Positions 35,284-42,849 of a DNA stretch of 64,000 nucleotides are shown piece after piece (positions within the stretch are counted from its first letter, which is position 1; each line of letters opens with the position of its first letter). The notes beneath the pieces are model-generated. The model made no database searches and had not been told where the DNA came from. It saw nothing but the letters and a program-made list of their open reading frames with translations. The translations under genes and the position numbers were made by a program. Location of the stretch: contig NZ_JBBOBR010000002.1 of assembly GCF_038002165.1 (NCBI RefSeq), positions 480,196 through 544,195 of the forward strand, read 5' to 3'. The stretch comes from Cytobacillus sp. FSL H8-0458. GTDB lineage: Bacteria; Bacillota; Bacilli; Bacillales; Cytobacillaceae.

Positions 35284-35742
35284 ATGAAAACATTTAAACT
35301 TGTTTCTCTGCAATTGGTGGAAGAAAATGGCCTGATTGATATTGAACTGGATGATGGATTGATTATCAATAAAGAAGATGAGAAGAGCAACTGGCTTCTG
35401 GAGGCATTTATTGATAAATCCTATCTTGAGTACTTCAAAAAGCGCGCTGATGATAAAGACGAGCTGACCATCCAAGTTGTTATTACCAAAAAAGAAAACG
35501 ATCCAGCCGCATTCCAAACTAAAATTACCTCTATCAGCGAACTGGAAAACCATATCAGCATCCTTTTTGAGGGATCACTCAAAAGAACGAAAAACGATTA
35601 CGCCGAATTGCTGCTTCAGGACCTCTTGGACAAGGGCTATATCGGCGACAGCCTGCTCGAAGAATTTAAGGAAAAAATGCATAGCAAGCCGCGTCTGGCT
35701 GCTGCAGCAAAGGAAAATAAAGAAACTCCCGCTCAGTCATGA
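35284..35742 (+). CDS. ywpF: YwpF family protein
   Basis: 152 residues beginning MKTFKLVSLQLVEENGLIDIELDDGL, the conserved start of YwpF proteins of Bacillaceae. It is a soluble alpha/beta protein with a helical C-terminal third (YAELLLQDLLDKGYIGDSLLEEFKEKM) and an Ala/Lys tail. Function is unknown. In B. subtilis ywpF is likewise near ssbB. ATGGAGGT lies about six bases before the ATG. It is monocistronic with its own terminator. Confidence 0.8.
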   Translation: MKTFKLVSLQLVEENGLIDIELDDGLIINKEDEKSNWLLEAFIDKSYLEYFKKRADDKDELTIQVVITKKENDPAAFQTKITSISELENHISILFEGSLKRTKNDYAELLLQDLLDKGYIGDSLLEEFKEKMHSKPRLAAAAKENKETPAQS

Positions 35743-35756
35743 CGGGAGTTTTTTTA
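35723..35756 (+). terminator. Terminator overlapping the ywpF stop
   Basis: Arms AACTCCCG and CGGGAGTT with an eleven-base loop that includes the TGA stop, then TTTTTT. It can also act on the converging lipoprotein gene through the A-rich side. Confidence 0.88.
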
Positions 35757-35761
35757 AACTA

Positions 35762-36082
35762 TTACTTATCCTTATTATCCTCATCCTGCATATCAAGCTT
35801 ATCTTCCACAGCATCTTCACCCGGCTCGTTGTTGTCTTCCATCATGTCGCCGTCGTCATCTGTGTTGATGTCGTTGTCATCTGTGTTTTCATTTAAATCA
35901 TTCGTCATGTCACCGTTGTTGCCGTTTTCACCGTTCATATCGCCATCATTTACATCACCATTATTATCCTCAGTGATTGTATCATCTTCCGGCGGCGGCT
36001 CCTGATTGTCAGTGGCACAGCCTGCTAGTAACATGGCGGAAAGAACGGATCCTCCGATAAGTTTTAAAAGCTTTTTATTCAT
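35762..36082 (-). CDS. Asp/Asn-rich lipoprotein
   Basis: 106 residues from ATG (MNKKLLKLIG), with AAAGGAGC nine bases upstream. The lipobox is LLAGC at about residues 18-22, so the mature protein would be lipid-anchored outside the membrane. The rest is a low-complexity chain of Asp, Asn, Glu and Gly with repeats such as NENTDDNDINTDDDGD. It has almost no hydrophobic residues and is probably disordered, with a strong negative charge. Such a chain may bind cations or space the anchor from the wall. No family recognised. Confidence 0.75.
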   Translation of the reverse strand: MNKKLLKLIGGSVLSAMLLAGCATDNQEPPPEDDTITEDNNGDVNDGDMNGENGNNGDMTNDLNENTDDNDINTDDDGDMMEDNNEPGEDAVEDKLDMQDEDNKDK

Positions 36083-36178
36083 TGTAAAAGCTCCTTTCAA
36101 AAGATGTATTGTTGACCTGCTGCATTGGTCTTCCTTTATATTTCCCAAAAAACGAAACAACTTGCATATTTTTTTACA

Positions 36179-36208
36179 GAAAAAATCCCGCACATTGTGT
36201 ACGGGATT
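36179..36208 (-). terminator. Terminator of fabZ
   Basis: Arms AATCCCG and CGGGATT with an eleven-base loop; minus-strand reading continues into TTTTTTC. Confidence 0.85.
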
Positions 36209-36216
36209 GTCAATCA

Positions 36217-36645
36217 TTATCGTTCAATCGCAAACATAATTTCTGCTTCCATCGCCACTTCGCCATCCACGGTCGCAACGGCTTTGCCTTTTCCAATTCC
36301 TCTGCGGACGGAGAGCAGTTCAACCTCCATGATGAGTGTATCGCCCGGCCGCACCTGGCGTTTCCAGCGGCATTTTTCCACACCTGCAAAAAAGGCGAGT
36401 TTTCCTTTGTATTCATCCAGTGACAGCAGTGCCACAGCACCGGTTTGCGCGCAGGCTTCAAGTGTCAGGCATCCCGGGAATACATTGTAATTAGGGAAAT
36501 GCCCATTGAACACTTCCTCGTTGGCACTTACATTCTTTTTGCCGACAGCTCTTTTTCCGGGCTCAAGCTCTTCAATGGAATCCACGAACAGGAATGGATA
36601 TCGGTGAGGGATTATTTCTTTGATTTCTTCTACATTCAATTTCAT
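36217..36645 (-). CDS. fabZ: 3-hydroxyacyl-ACP dehydratase FabZ
   Basis: 142 residues from ATG ([10 protein letters not shown]), with GGGAG eight bases upstream. Hot-dog fold with the helix motif [24 protein letters not shown]: His49 and Glu63 are the catalytic pair. It dehydrates 3-hydroxyacyl-ACP in type II fatty acid synthesis in the cytoplasm. It stands alone between a terminator and its own promoter, in the same position as in B. subtilis (ywpB, next to flhP/flhO/mbl). Confidence 0.93.
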   Translation of the reverse strand: MKLNVEEIKEIIPHRYPFLFVDSIEELEPGKRAVGKKNVSANEEVFNGHFPNYNVFPGCLTLEACAQTGAVALLSLDEYKGKLAFFAGVEKCRWKRQVRPGDTLIMEVELLSVRRGIGKGKAVATVDGEVAMEAEIMFAIER

Positions 36646-36732
36646 ATGTATCGCTCCCATGCATTATTTAGTACCAGATACTAATAGCTTATATTTATTT
36701 TACTAAAAAAATGGTGATACGCAAAGTGCCAA

Positions 36733-36762
36733 CAAAAAAAGAAGGGTTTGCCGCCCTCCTTT
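36733..36762 (-). terminator. Terminator of the flhO-flhP-membrane protein unit
   Basis: Minus strand AAGGAGGG pairs with CCCTTCTT (one G-U pair) across a seven-base loop, followed by TTTTTTTG. Confidence 0.8.
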
Positions 36763-36768
36763 TCATTT

Positions 36769-37038
36769 CTATTCTTTTTCCACCAGTTCAACTATATGCA
36801 TCCAGGTGGACTTTAAAAAAATATCCTTTACTTCTCCGCCGCCAATGACCCCATACCCGACCGCGGCTCCTGCCGTAACGCTCAGGAAAATTAAAAGCAC
36901 GACAATAATAATCCGAAGCCAGATCGGAATGAGACGGATGCGAACCCGCCCTTTACGCGGTGACTCATCTTTGCTGTGTTCTTTATTCAGTTGTTCACGC
37001 GTCTTGACTGCTTCTTGATTACTGTTGTTTACTGACAT
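36769..37038 (-). CDS. EpuA-like small membrane protein (DNA-directed RNA polymerase subunit beta family PF11772)
   Basis: 89 residues. The charged cytosolic N-terminus (1-40, ending KGRVRIRLIPIWLR) is followed by a single membrane segment (IIIVVLLIFLSVTAGAAVGYGVIG) and a short outside tail. This is the family often annotated as RNA polymerase subunit beta because related segments have been found joined to RpoB. It is not a polymerase subunit and its function is unsettled. AAGGGGA precedes the ATG. It is 18 bases downstream of flhP, so it is co-transcribed. Confidence 0.82.
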   Translation of the reverse strand: MSVNNSNQEAVKTREQLNKEHSKDESPRKGRVRIRLIPIWLRIIIVVLLIFLSVTAGAAVGYGVIGGGEVKDIFLKSTWMHIVELVEKE

Positions 37039-37056
37039 TTTATTTCCCCTTTTTAT

Positions 37057-37884
37057 CTAACGTATTCCGTTGACCAGCCCCATCATTTGATCAGCCATGG
37101 AGACGGATCTGGACTGAAACTGATATGCCCGCTGGAGGTTGATCAATTCTGTCATTTCCTTGGACAAATCCACATTGGAATGTTCCAAAGAACCCTGGGC
37201 TATTCCAATCTGTCCGCGGAGCGCACCGTTCAGCTCTGTATAAATCCCCTCGCCATCTATTCCATCCGGCAGGCCAAGAAGATTATCGCCTTTTTGCTCC
37301 AGGAATTGAGGCTTGTTGATCAGAACCACTCCAAGATTGAATTCCTGGATGGCACCATTGGCTGCTTCTGCCAAAAAGCTTCCTGTATCGGTTAGTTTTA
37401 AATTTTTAGCCTGTCCATTTATTATAATCGAATTATTATTTTCATCAAGAACCGGAAGTCCGTCAGCTGTCACAAGCATGGTCTCATTATCTGAAACCGG
37501 TGTTAAATAAAAAGCGCCCGCTCTGGTAAAACGCACCGCTGCTCCGTCTTCCGTCTGCTCCAGCACACGGAAATACTGGCCTTCCTTTGTGAAAGCAAAG
37601 TCCAGCGGCCGGTCCGTTGCCTTTAATGAACCCTGCTGCATGACGATTTGGGACTGCGCCAGCTTTGCACCCACGCCCTGCCTGATGCCTCCCGGTGTCA
37701 GTCTTCCTGCCTCGGCAGCCGGACTCCGCTGATTATTGAACTGCTGAAAAAGCAAATCAGTAAAATTGGCTTCCCGTCTTTTATAGCCCGCTGTATCAAT
37801 GTTGGCCACATTATGGCTGACAATATCCATCTGCTTCTGCAGCTGGGCCAGAGTATTTGTTGCCGTGATCATGGTTCGATTCAT
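37057..37884 (-). CDS. flhP: Flagellar hook-basal body protein FlhP
   Basis: 275 residues. The N-terminal rod motif MITATNTLAQLQKQMDIVSHNVANIDTAGYKRRE and the C-terminal NVDLSKEMTELINLQRAYQFQSRSVSMADQMM are those of FlgF/FlgG-type axial proteins. These termini form coiled-coil helices in the rod or hook base. FlhP is a distal rod protein in B. subtilis. It follows flhO (34 bases) as in B. subtilis. The chain is of normal length and complete. Confidence 0.92.
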   Translation of the reverse strand: MNRTMITATNTLAQLQKQMDIVSHNVANIDTAGYKRREANFTDLLFQQFNNQRSPAAEAGRLTPGGIRQGVGAKLAQSQIVMQQGSLKATDRPLDFAFTKEGQYFRVLEQTEDGAAVRFTRAGAFYLTPVSDNETMLVTADGLPVLDENNNSIIINGQAKNLKLTDTGSFLAEAANGAIQEFNLGVVLINKPQFLEQKGDNLLGLPDGIDGEGIYTELNGALRGQIGIAQGSLEHSNVDLSKEMTELINLQRAYQFQSRSVSMADQMMGLVNGIR

Positions 37885-37918
37885 TGTTTTTCCCCCTTAG
37901 CGGGTCTGCCGCTGGACA

Positions 37919-38758
37919 TTACCCGATCCGCCCGATTTCATTTGCGGCTTTCTCCATACTGCGGTCATATGCCTGCAGAACCTTTTGGTTTGCTTCAAAA
38001 GAGCGATAGGCTGCCATCATATCCGTCATTGTACGGGAAGCATCTACATTGGAACGCTCCAGATAGCCCTGCTGAAGCTTGAATTGGACATTCTGTGCAT
38101 TATAGGCATTTTCGAGGATACTCTCTTCGGTCGCTGCAAAAAGACCGTCGCCTTCTTTTCGCAGGCTTTCGGGGTTTTGGGCAAAAGTGATACCGAGTCT
38201 GGCTGTTTCGCCCGCTTCACCGATAATCACACCATCTTTACTTACTGTAAAACGGTCACTGGAGAGCTGAATCCGCTCACCCGCATCATCTAAAATATAT
38301 AATCCGCCTGCTGTCGTCAAAAAGCCCCCGGCATCGAAGGTAAAATTCCCATTTCTCGTATAGCGCGGTTCGCCATCGTTTCCAGCAGCGTTATAAAAAA
38401 CGGTCCCTCTTATGCCTGTATCCGGATTAACCGGCAAATTAAGATCCAATAATGCCAGGTCTGTCCCGAGGCCTGTTTCCTTCATATCACCCTGCATGAA
38501 GGACGGAAGCGTCTCCTGCATATAAACCCCTGTAGTCAGTCTGCCCACTTCATTATTAAAAGGAAGGTTTAGTCCATTTTCAGTCGGCACGGTCTGCCGG
38601 CCAATGCGCTGCAGAAGCATCTCCGGAAAAGCCCTCAGGCTCGTCTGGTCTGCTTTAAAGCCGGGTGTATTGGCATTCGCCATATTATTTGTCAGTACTT
38701 CCGTTCTCCTCTGCTGTGCAAGCATACCGGAAGCAGCTGTGTAGAAACCTCTAAACAT
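37919..38758 (-). CDS. flhO: Flagellar hook-basal body protein FlhO
   Basis: 279 residues from ATG (MFRGFYTAASGM), which has GAGGTG six bases upstream; an in-frame GTG three codons earlier is inside that site. It has the flagellar basal-body rod motif GMLAQQRRTEVLTNNMANANTPGFKADQ at the start and QQGYLERSNVDASRTMTDMMAAYRSFEANQKVL at the end. It is a rod component like FlhP, and the two genes are always paired downstream of mbl in Bacilli. Confidence 0.92.
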   Translation of the reverse strand: MFRGFYTAASGMLAQQRRTEVLTNNMANANTPGFKADQTSLRAFPEMLLQRIGRQTVPTENGLNLPFNNEVGRLTTGVYMQETLPSFMQGDMKETGLGTDLALLDLNLPVNPDTGIRGTVFYNAAGNDGEPRYTRNGNFTFDAGGFLTTAGGLYILDDAGERIQLSSDRFTVSKDGVIIGEAGETARLGITFAQNPESLRKEGDGLFAATEESILENAYNAQNVQFKLQQGYLERSNVDASRTMTDMMAAYRSFEANQKVLQAYDRSMEKAANEIGRIG

Positions 38759-38920
38759 CTGTTTCACCTCTACTTATTCCGAACAATATATTCTAGCTCT
38801 ATTATAAAAAACTTTCCGACAATAAACATTAATAATTTAAAGAGTTAAGTCAGGTTTTGCAAAAAGCTGTACCTTTATTTCATCGGCTGATATGGAAAAA
38901 TGTTTACAAGGTGACCCTAA

Positions 38921-38948
38921 AAGAAAAAACCCGCCAAAGTGGCAGGTT
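38921..38948 (-). terminator. Terminator of mbl
   Basis: Minus strand AACCTGCCA pairs with TGGCGGGTT around a three-base loop, followed by TTTTCTTTT. Confidence 0.88.
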
Positions 38949-38954
38949 CCTAAG

Positions 38955-39956
38955 TTATACAAGCTTCTTCTTTGGAAGCTTATCAATATTATCAAGCATG
39001 ATGCCAGTTCCAACAGCTACGCAATCCATCGGATTCTCTGCAATTAATACAGGGACTTTCAGCTCTTCCGCCAAAAGCTGGTCGATTCCGTGAAGAAGTG
39101 CGCCGCCTCCTGTTAAAATAACCCCGCGGTCAATGATGTCTGCAGACAATTCAGGCGGTGTGCGTTCCAGCACGCTTTTAGCAGCCTGGACGATGACATC
39201 AACAGATTCTGCCAAAGCACCCTGAACTTCCTCGGATCGAACTGTAATGGTTCTTGGAAGACCTGACACCATATCGCGGCCGCGGATTTCCATTTCTTCG
39301 TTTTTGCCGCCAGGAAATACAGTCCCAATCGTTACTTTAATGTTTTCAGCTGTTCTTTCACCGATTAAAAGCTTGTACTCTTTTTTGATGTATTGAAGAA
39401 TTTCGTTGTCAAACTTATCTCCGGCCATTTTTATGGATGAAGACGTCACAATGTCACCCATTGATAAAACCGCGACATCTGTTGTACCCCCGCCGATGTC
39501 GACAACCATGTTACCGCTCGGCTGGAAGATGTCCATGCCTGCTCCGATGGCCGCAACCTTCGGCTCTTCTTCGAGGTAGATCTTTTTACCGCCGCTTTTT
39601 TCAGCCGCTTCCCTGATCGCTTTCTGTTCAACACCTGTCACATTTGTCGGGCAGCAGATCAGAATGCGCGGCTTTGATAAGAAGCCTTTAACATTCAATT
39701 TGTTGATAAAATGCTTCAGCATCGCTTCTGTTACATCGAAGTCAGCAATAACCCCGTCTTTTAGCGGTCGGATTGCCACGATGTTCCCCGGCGTACGGCC
39801 GACCATGCGGCGTGCTTCTTCTCCTACGGCCAGCACCTTGTTTGTATTTCGGTCAATTGCCACTACCGATGGTTCATTCAGCACAATACCGCGGCCTTTA
39901 ACGTGAATTAGCACGTTGGCTGTTCCTAAATCAATCCCAATATCCCTAGCAAACAT
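38955..39956 (-). CDS. mbl: Actin-like cell shape protein Mbl
   Basis: 333 residues from ATG (MFARDIGIDLG), with AAGGAGG ten bases upstream; this equals the length of B. subtilis Mbl. Actin-fold nucleotide-binding motifs: IGIDLGTANVLIHVKG (phosphate 1), VVDIGGGTTDVAVLSMG (phosphate 2) and GVILTGGGALLHGID (adenosine). Mbl forms membrane-bound filaments that guide lateral wall synthesis. MreB, Mbl and MreBH are similar; the position between spoIIID and flhO identifies this one as Mbl. Confidence 0.92.
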   Translation of the reverse strand: MFARDIGIDLGTANVLIHVKGRGIVLNEPSVVAIDRNTNKVLAVGEEARRMVGRTPGNIVAIRPLKDGVIADFDVTEAMLKHFINKLNVKGFLSKPRILICCPTNVTGVEQKAIREAAEKSGGKKIYLEEEPKVAAIGAGMDIFQPSGNMVVDIGGGTTDVAVLSMGDIVTSSSIKMAGDKFDNEILQYIKKEYKLLIGERTAENIKVTIGTVFPGGKNEEMEIRGRDMVSGLPRTITVRSEEVQGALAESVDVIVQAAKSVLERTPPELSADIIDRGVILTGGGALLHGIDQLLAEELKVPVLIAENPMDCVAVGTGIMLDNIDKLPKKKLV

Positions 39957-40100
39957 TTCTTTTTTTCCTCCTTGCAACATGGCCAGCTTCTGTCCGCACC
40001 TTTGAAGGCTCTCTCTATTTAGGCATTCTGAAAGCGAACTTCGCTTATTAATTTTTTAGTTAGATGATCAAATCATTATTCGCAACAGCAGTTCAAGCCA

Positions 40101-40138
40101 CGCAAAAAAATCAGTTCTTTAATAAAAGAAATGATTTT
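40101..40138 (-). terminator. AT-rich terminator between spoIIID and mbl
   Basis: Minus strand AAAATCA-TTTCTTT pairs with AAAGAA-CTGATTTT with one mismatch around an AT loop, followed by a run of seven T. It would end spoIIID transcripts before mbl. Confidence 0.55.
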
Positions 40139-40310
40139 GCCTGGCGTCTCTTTAGGAGTCCTAGTCTTTACGAACCAAGTTCTATCCTAATTTTATATTT
40201 TATCACATTCCTTGTGAAAGCAGTAACATTTTGACAGAATTTGTGAGACTTTTTGAGGGTTTTTGTCGAAATTGGGAAAACGATGCAGGCGACTTGAGAA
40301 GGGGCTTAAA

Positions 40311-40344
40311 TCCATAGAGCAAAGCCTTGGTTTTAGGCTATGGA
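40311..40344. other. Long hairpin downstream of spoIIID
   Basis: TCCATAG pairs with CTATGGA, and the inner AAAGCC pairs with GGTTTT (one G-U), with small bulges. No T tract follows on either side. It may be an RNA structure in the spoIIID 3' region. Confidence 0.4.
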
Positions 40345-40474
40345 ATCAGCTTATGAGCTTTTAGCCCCCGGAGCCGCAATTGAGGTTCATGTACAGCTTG
40401 GAAAATTAGCCGTGACACTGTTAAAATGGCAGTTTTTAGCCTTTGACGCCTTTATCGGCGCCATTTGTTTCATT

Positions 40475-40747
40475 TCATTTAACTGGCTCTTCTTCCATTT
40501 CTTCTTTTTTATACTTCATTTTAGTGGCTTCCCCGCCGCGCAGATGGCGGATCGATTTATGATAATCCAGGATTTCCTTTACTTCGTTTGCCAGTTCAGG
40601 ATTGATTTCAGGCAGTCTTTCCGTCAAGTCTTTATGGACTGTACTTTTGGATACGCCAAACTCCTTCGCGATTACGCGAACCGTTTTTTTCGTCTCCACG
40701 ATATACTTTCCAATCTTGATAGTTCTCTCTTTGATGTAATCGTGCAC
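40475..40747 (-). CDS. spoIIID: Sporulation regulator SpoIIID
   Basis: 90 residues from a GTG (VHDYIKERTIKIGKYIV), with GGGGAGGG eight bases upstream. The frame extends upstream, but known SpoIIID proteins begin exactly here with MHDYIKERT. It has an HTH (VRVIAKEFGVSKSTVHKDLTERL) and a basic C-terminal region (SIRHLRGGEATKMKYKKEE) that also contacts DNA. SpoIIID acts in the mother cell after SigE, repressing and activating many genes. AATACAGT about 80 bases upstream could be a SigE -10 element, but no good -35 is seen. Confidence 0.93.
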   Translation of the reverse strand: MHDYIKERTIKIGKYIVETKKTVRVIAKEFGVSKSTVHKDLTERLPEINPELANEVKEILDYHKSIRHLRGGEATKMKYKKEEMEEEPVK

Positions 40748-41438
40748 ACCACTCGCCCTCCCCAATTTGGATGTGAGAAGTGTGAAATGAGACTCGCTTT
40801 CTGTCTGGATTTTAACTGTATTCCGCATGGGTTCCTGATTAATTGAAGTTAATCGTACATGCGCCTGAAAAGCTTGCTTTCAGTTTGCGATAATTAAACA
40901 TGTCCTCAACATATTCATTAGTTTAGTAAAACGATCCCTCACTTCATACATTCTCTTTGTAAGGTTTGTAACAGTTTATTAGCTTGGTTGAGGGAATATG
41001 CACGAAAAACGCAATAAGGACAAGGTTTTGTGTAAATTTTTTGAAAATAGGACATCTGGAAGTCAAAATAAGAAATGTTTTCAAAAAATCCTTTGGGGTA
41101 ATTAAAAATTAAGCAGTCTAAAGACCGATGTCCACTTCCCTAATTTTAAATGTTCAATTTATAAGTTTCGGGACTTTCCCCGCAGATTCGACAAAATCCT
41201 TCATTGCCGGTTAATTCATCGCGGAAACAATAAACCATTTCATTTTCATCAGAAAATTGCATATATCTAGGAATTACAGAGCGCATTGAACTATATGCAT
41301 TTTCGGAAACAAGAGAAAAGAGCCAGGAACTCCTCCCTATTGTGAAGCGGATATTTATACCGTACTATTTTTTTCGGAAAACAATTCATTTAATTGGTTA
41401 TGACACCACAATATTCCAATAGATAGGATGAATATAGT
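40748..41438. other. Region between spoIIID and the LysM gene
   Basis: About 690 bases, AT-rich. It holds the spoIIID promoter region, a 46-codon ORF on the minus strand (listed) and the promoter region of the LysM gene. I recognise no RNA motif. Confidence 0.4.
41146..41286 (-). CDS. Possible 46-residue zinc-ribbon-like protein
   Basis: A short minus-strand ORF begins MRSVIPRYMQFSDENE and contains YCF, FCRICGESPETYKL. The three cysteines (one C-x-x-C) and natural-looking acidic composition suggest real protein. Against it, no clear ribosome site precedes the ATG, and the frame stays open upstream to an AGGGAGGAG with no start codon at normal distance. It may be a functional small protein or the tail of a decayed gene. 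Confidence 0.35.
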   Translation of the reverse strand: MRSVIPRYMQFSDENEMVYCFRDELTGNEGFCRICGESPETYKLNI

Positions 41439-42077
41439 ATGCAAACACGCAAGGAAAGGATTCTAAATGATAAAAGAAAGAAGATAAAAGCAAGAGGAAT
41501 GACAGCAGCCAGCACCCTTTTTGCAGCAGTAATTGCATCAGCCGGTTTCAGCGCTTCAGAAAATGAAGCTTATGCATTGACAGGATTCTATAAAGTGAAG
41601 CAGGGAGATACTTTATATAAAATCTCCAGAGAACATGATATGACTGTTAAAGAATTGAAAGCGGTTAACCGGCTTAAGTCTGACAAGATCCAGCCGGGCC
41701 AAACACTGGAGGTTCGGATTGAACGGCATACAGAAGATTCCTTTAATAACCAGACAGCTGTTTATACCGTGGTGCCGGGTGATACACTTTGGGGAATCGC
41801 AAAGCGCTACCGTATGAATGTCAATGAACTGAAAACATTGAACAAATTAAAAAGGGATATGGTCCTCATCAATCAAAAAATAATCATTAAAGGGGATATT
41901 TCCAAAACAAAGGCTATCATTACCGGTGCAGCAGACAATTTTACGGTCGAATTTAAAAGCGGGAATGATTATTTTACATTAAAGGTACCGTATGGGACAG
42001 CACTGTCTTATCAAAAAATGTCAGGAAAAGAAATCCTCGTGGTTTACAAGGACGATGCTCTGATCAATATACAATAA
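41439..42077 (+). CDS. Secreted protein with two LysM repeats
   Basis: 212 residues. The N-terminus is basic with a hydrophobic segment (TAASTLFAAVIASAGFSAS), a signal peptide or anchor. Two LysM domains follow at about 50-93 (YKVKQGDTLYKISREHDMTV) and 108-152 (YTVVPGDTLWGIAKRYRMNV), then a small C-terminal domain of about 50 residues (FTVEFKSGNDYFTLKVPYGT) that I do not recognise. LysM binds N-acetylglucosamine in peptidoglycan, so the protein sits in the cell wall or the spore cortex/coat. No catalytic domain is evident. A terminator follows within ten bases. Confidence 0.82.
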   Translation: MQTRKERILNDKRKKIKARGMTAASTLFAAVIASAGFSASENEAYALTGFYKVKQGDTLYKISREHDMTVKELKAVNRLKSDKIQPGQTLEVRIERHTEDSFNNQTAVYTVVPGDTLWGIAKRYRMNVNELKTLNKLKRDMVLINQKIIIKGDISKTKAIITGAADNFTVEFKSGNDYFTLKVPYGTALSYQKMSGKEILVVYKDDALINIQ

Positions 42078-42086
42078 AGGGATGGA

Positions 42087-42111
42087 AAGCCGGATTCAGC
42101 CGGCTTTTCTT
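42087..42111 (+). terminator. Terminator of the LysM gene
   Basis: Arms AGCCGG and CCGGCT with a six-base loop followed by TTTCTTC. Confidence 0.75.
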
Positions 42112-42166
42112 CGTTAACCACATCACCCACCCGCTCATCAACATTCCACCCACGTATGTCTGACGC

Positions 42167-42832
42167 TTAATAATGCAGAGATCTCATTTGACTCTCTGTT
42201 GCTTTAATCAATTCCCCCCAGGTTTTATGGCCCCTCAGCTGAAATTGAAAAAGCAGCTCAACAAATAGGTAAGCGGTCGTTAAAGCGTCCCCAGCTGCAC
42301 AATGGCGGTCATATATGCGGGTGCCGAATGCCATGGCATACCTTTCAAGGTCACGCATATCGCAAGACGGAGCAATAAATCCAATCAGATCCAGCGTATC
42401 AATGGTCAGGAAATTTTTTAATGCAAGCTTTTCGCGCTTACATTCACTCTTTATAGCCAAGGCATCGAAGCTTACATAATGCCCAATCAGGCATACTGCC
42501 TCCCTTGATTCGACATACTCAAAAAAGCTCTGAATAGCTTCCATGGCCTGCGGGGCATCTTTTACCAGCTCATCGGTAATGGAGGTTAGTTCTTTTATTT
42601 CCCGAGAAATTTGTCGTTTTGGGTTAACATATGTCTGAAAAAGGTCCTTTTCCAGCACCTGAAATCCTTTTACCGGAACGGCGCCAATTTCAATGATCCG
42701 GTCTGCCGCAGAAACCTGAAATCCTGTTGTTTCCGTATCAAAAACAATAAAATTCAGATCTTCCAGGGGAGTGGATAATGGAATATTTTCATATTTTAAT
42801 GAACATGACACATTTTTTCTGAGAAAGAACAT
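42167..42832 (-). CDS. DnaQ-like 3'-5' exonuclease
   Basis: 221 residues. DEDDh exonuclease: FIVFDTETTGFQVSAADRIIEIGAV (Exo I, with Asp and Glu), LIGHYVSFDALAI (Exo II) and DRHCAAGDALTTAYLF (Exo III, with the His and Asp). No polymerase domain is attached. It is the last gene of a four-gene run that begins with the DUF4212 protein and is 17 bases from the DUF294 gene. The same grouping (symporter, cNMP-CBS-DUF294 protein, DnaQ-like exonuclease) recurs in many bacteria, but the exonuclease substrate in that setting is unknown. AAGGAGG precedes the ATG. Confidence 0.85.
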   Translation of the reverse strand: MFFLRKNVSCSLKYENIPLSTPLEDLNFIVFDTETTGFQVSAADRIIEIGAVPVKGFQVLEKDLFQTYVNPKRQISREIKELTSITDELVKDAPQAMEAIQSFFEYVESREAVCLIGHYVSFDALAIKSECKREKLALKNFLTIDTLDLIGFIAPSCDMRDLERYAMAFGTRIYDRHCAAGDALTTAYLFVELLFQFQLRGHKTWGELIKATESQMRSLHY

Positions 42833-42849
42833 ACCAGCCTCCTTTTTAG

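Larger units (their letters stand above)
39957..40474. other. Gene-free region between mbl and spoIIID
   Basis: About 520 bases. It contains the mbl promoter region, an AT-rich minus-strand terminator (listed), and a 34-base hairpin near spoIIID (listed). The rest shows no coding pattern; an ORF on the plus strand opposite spoIIID is a shadow. Confidence 0.5.

Noticed and set aside
36769..37038. True RNA polymerase beta subunit
   Set aside because: At 89 residues with one membrane segment, the family name is historical; no polymerase motif is present.
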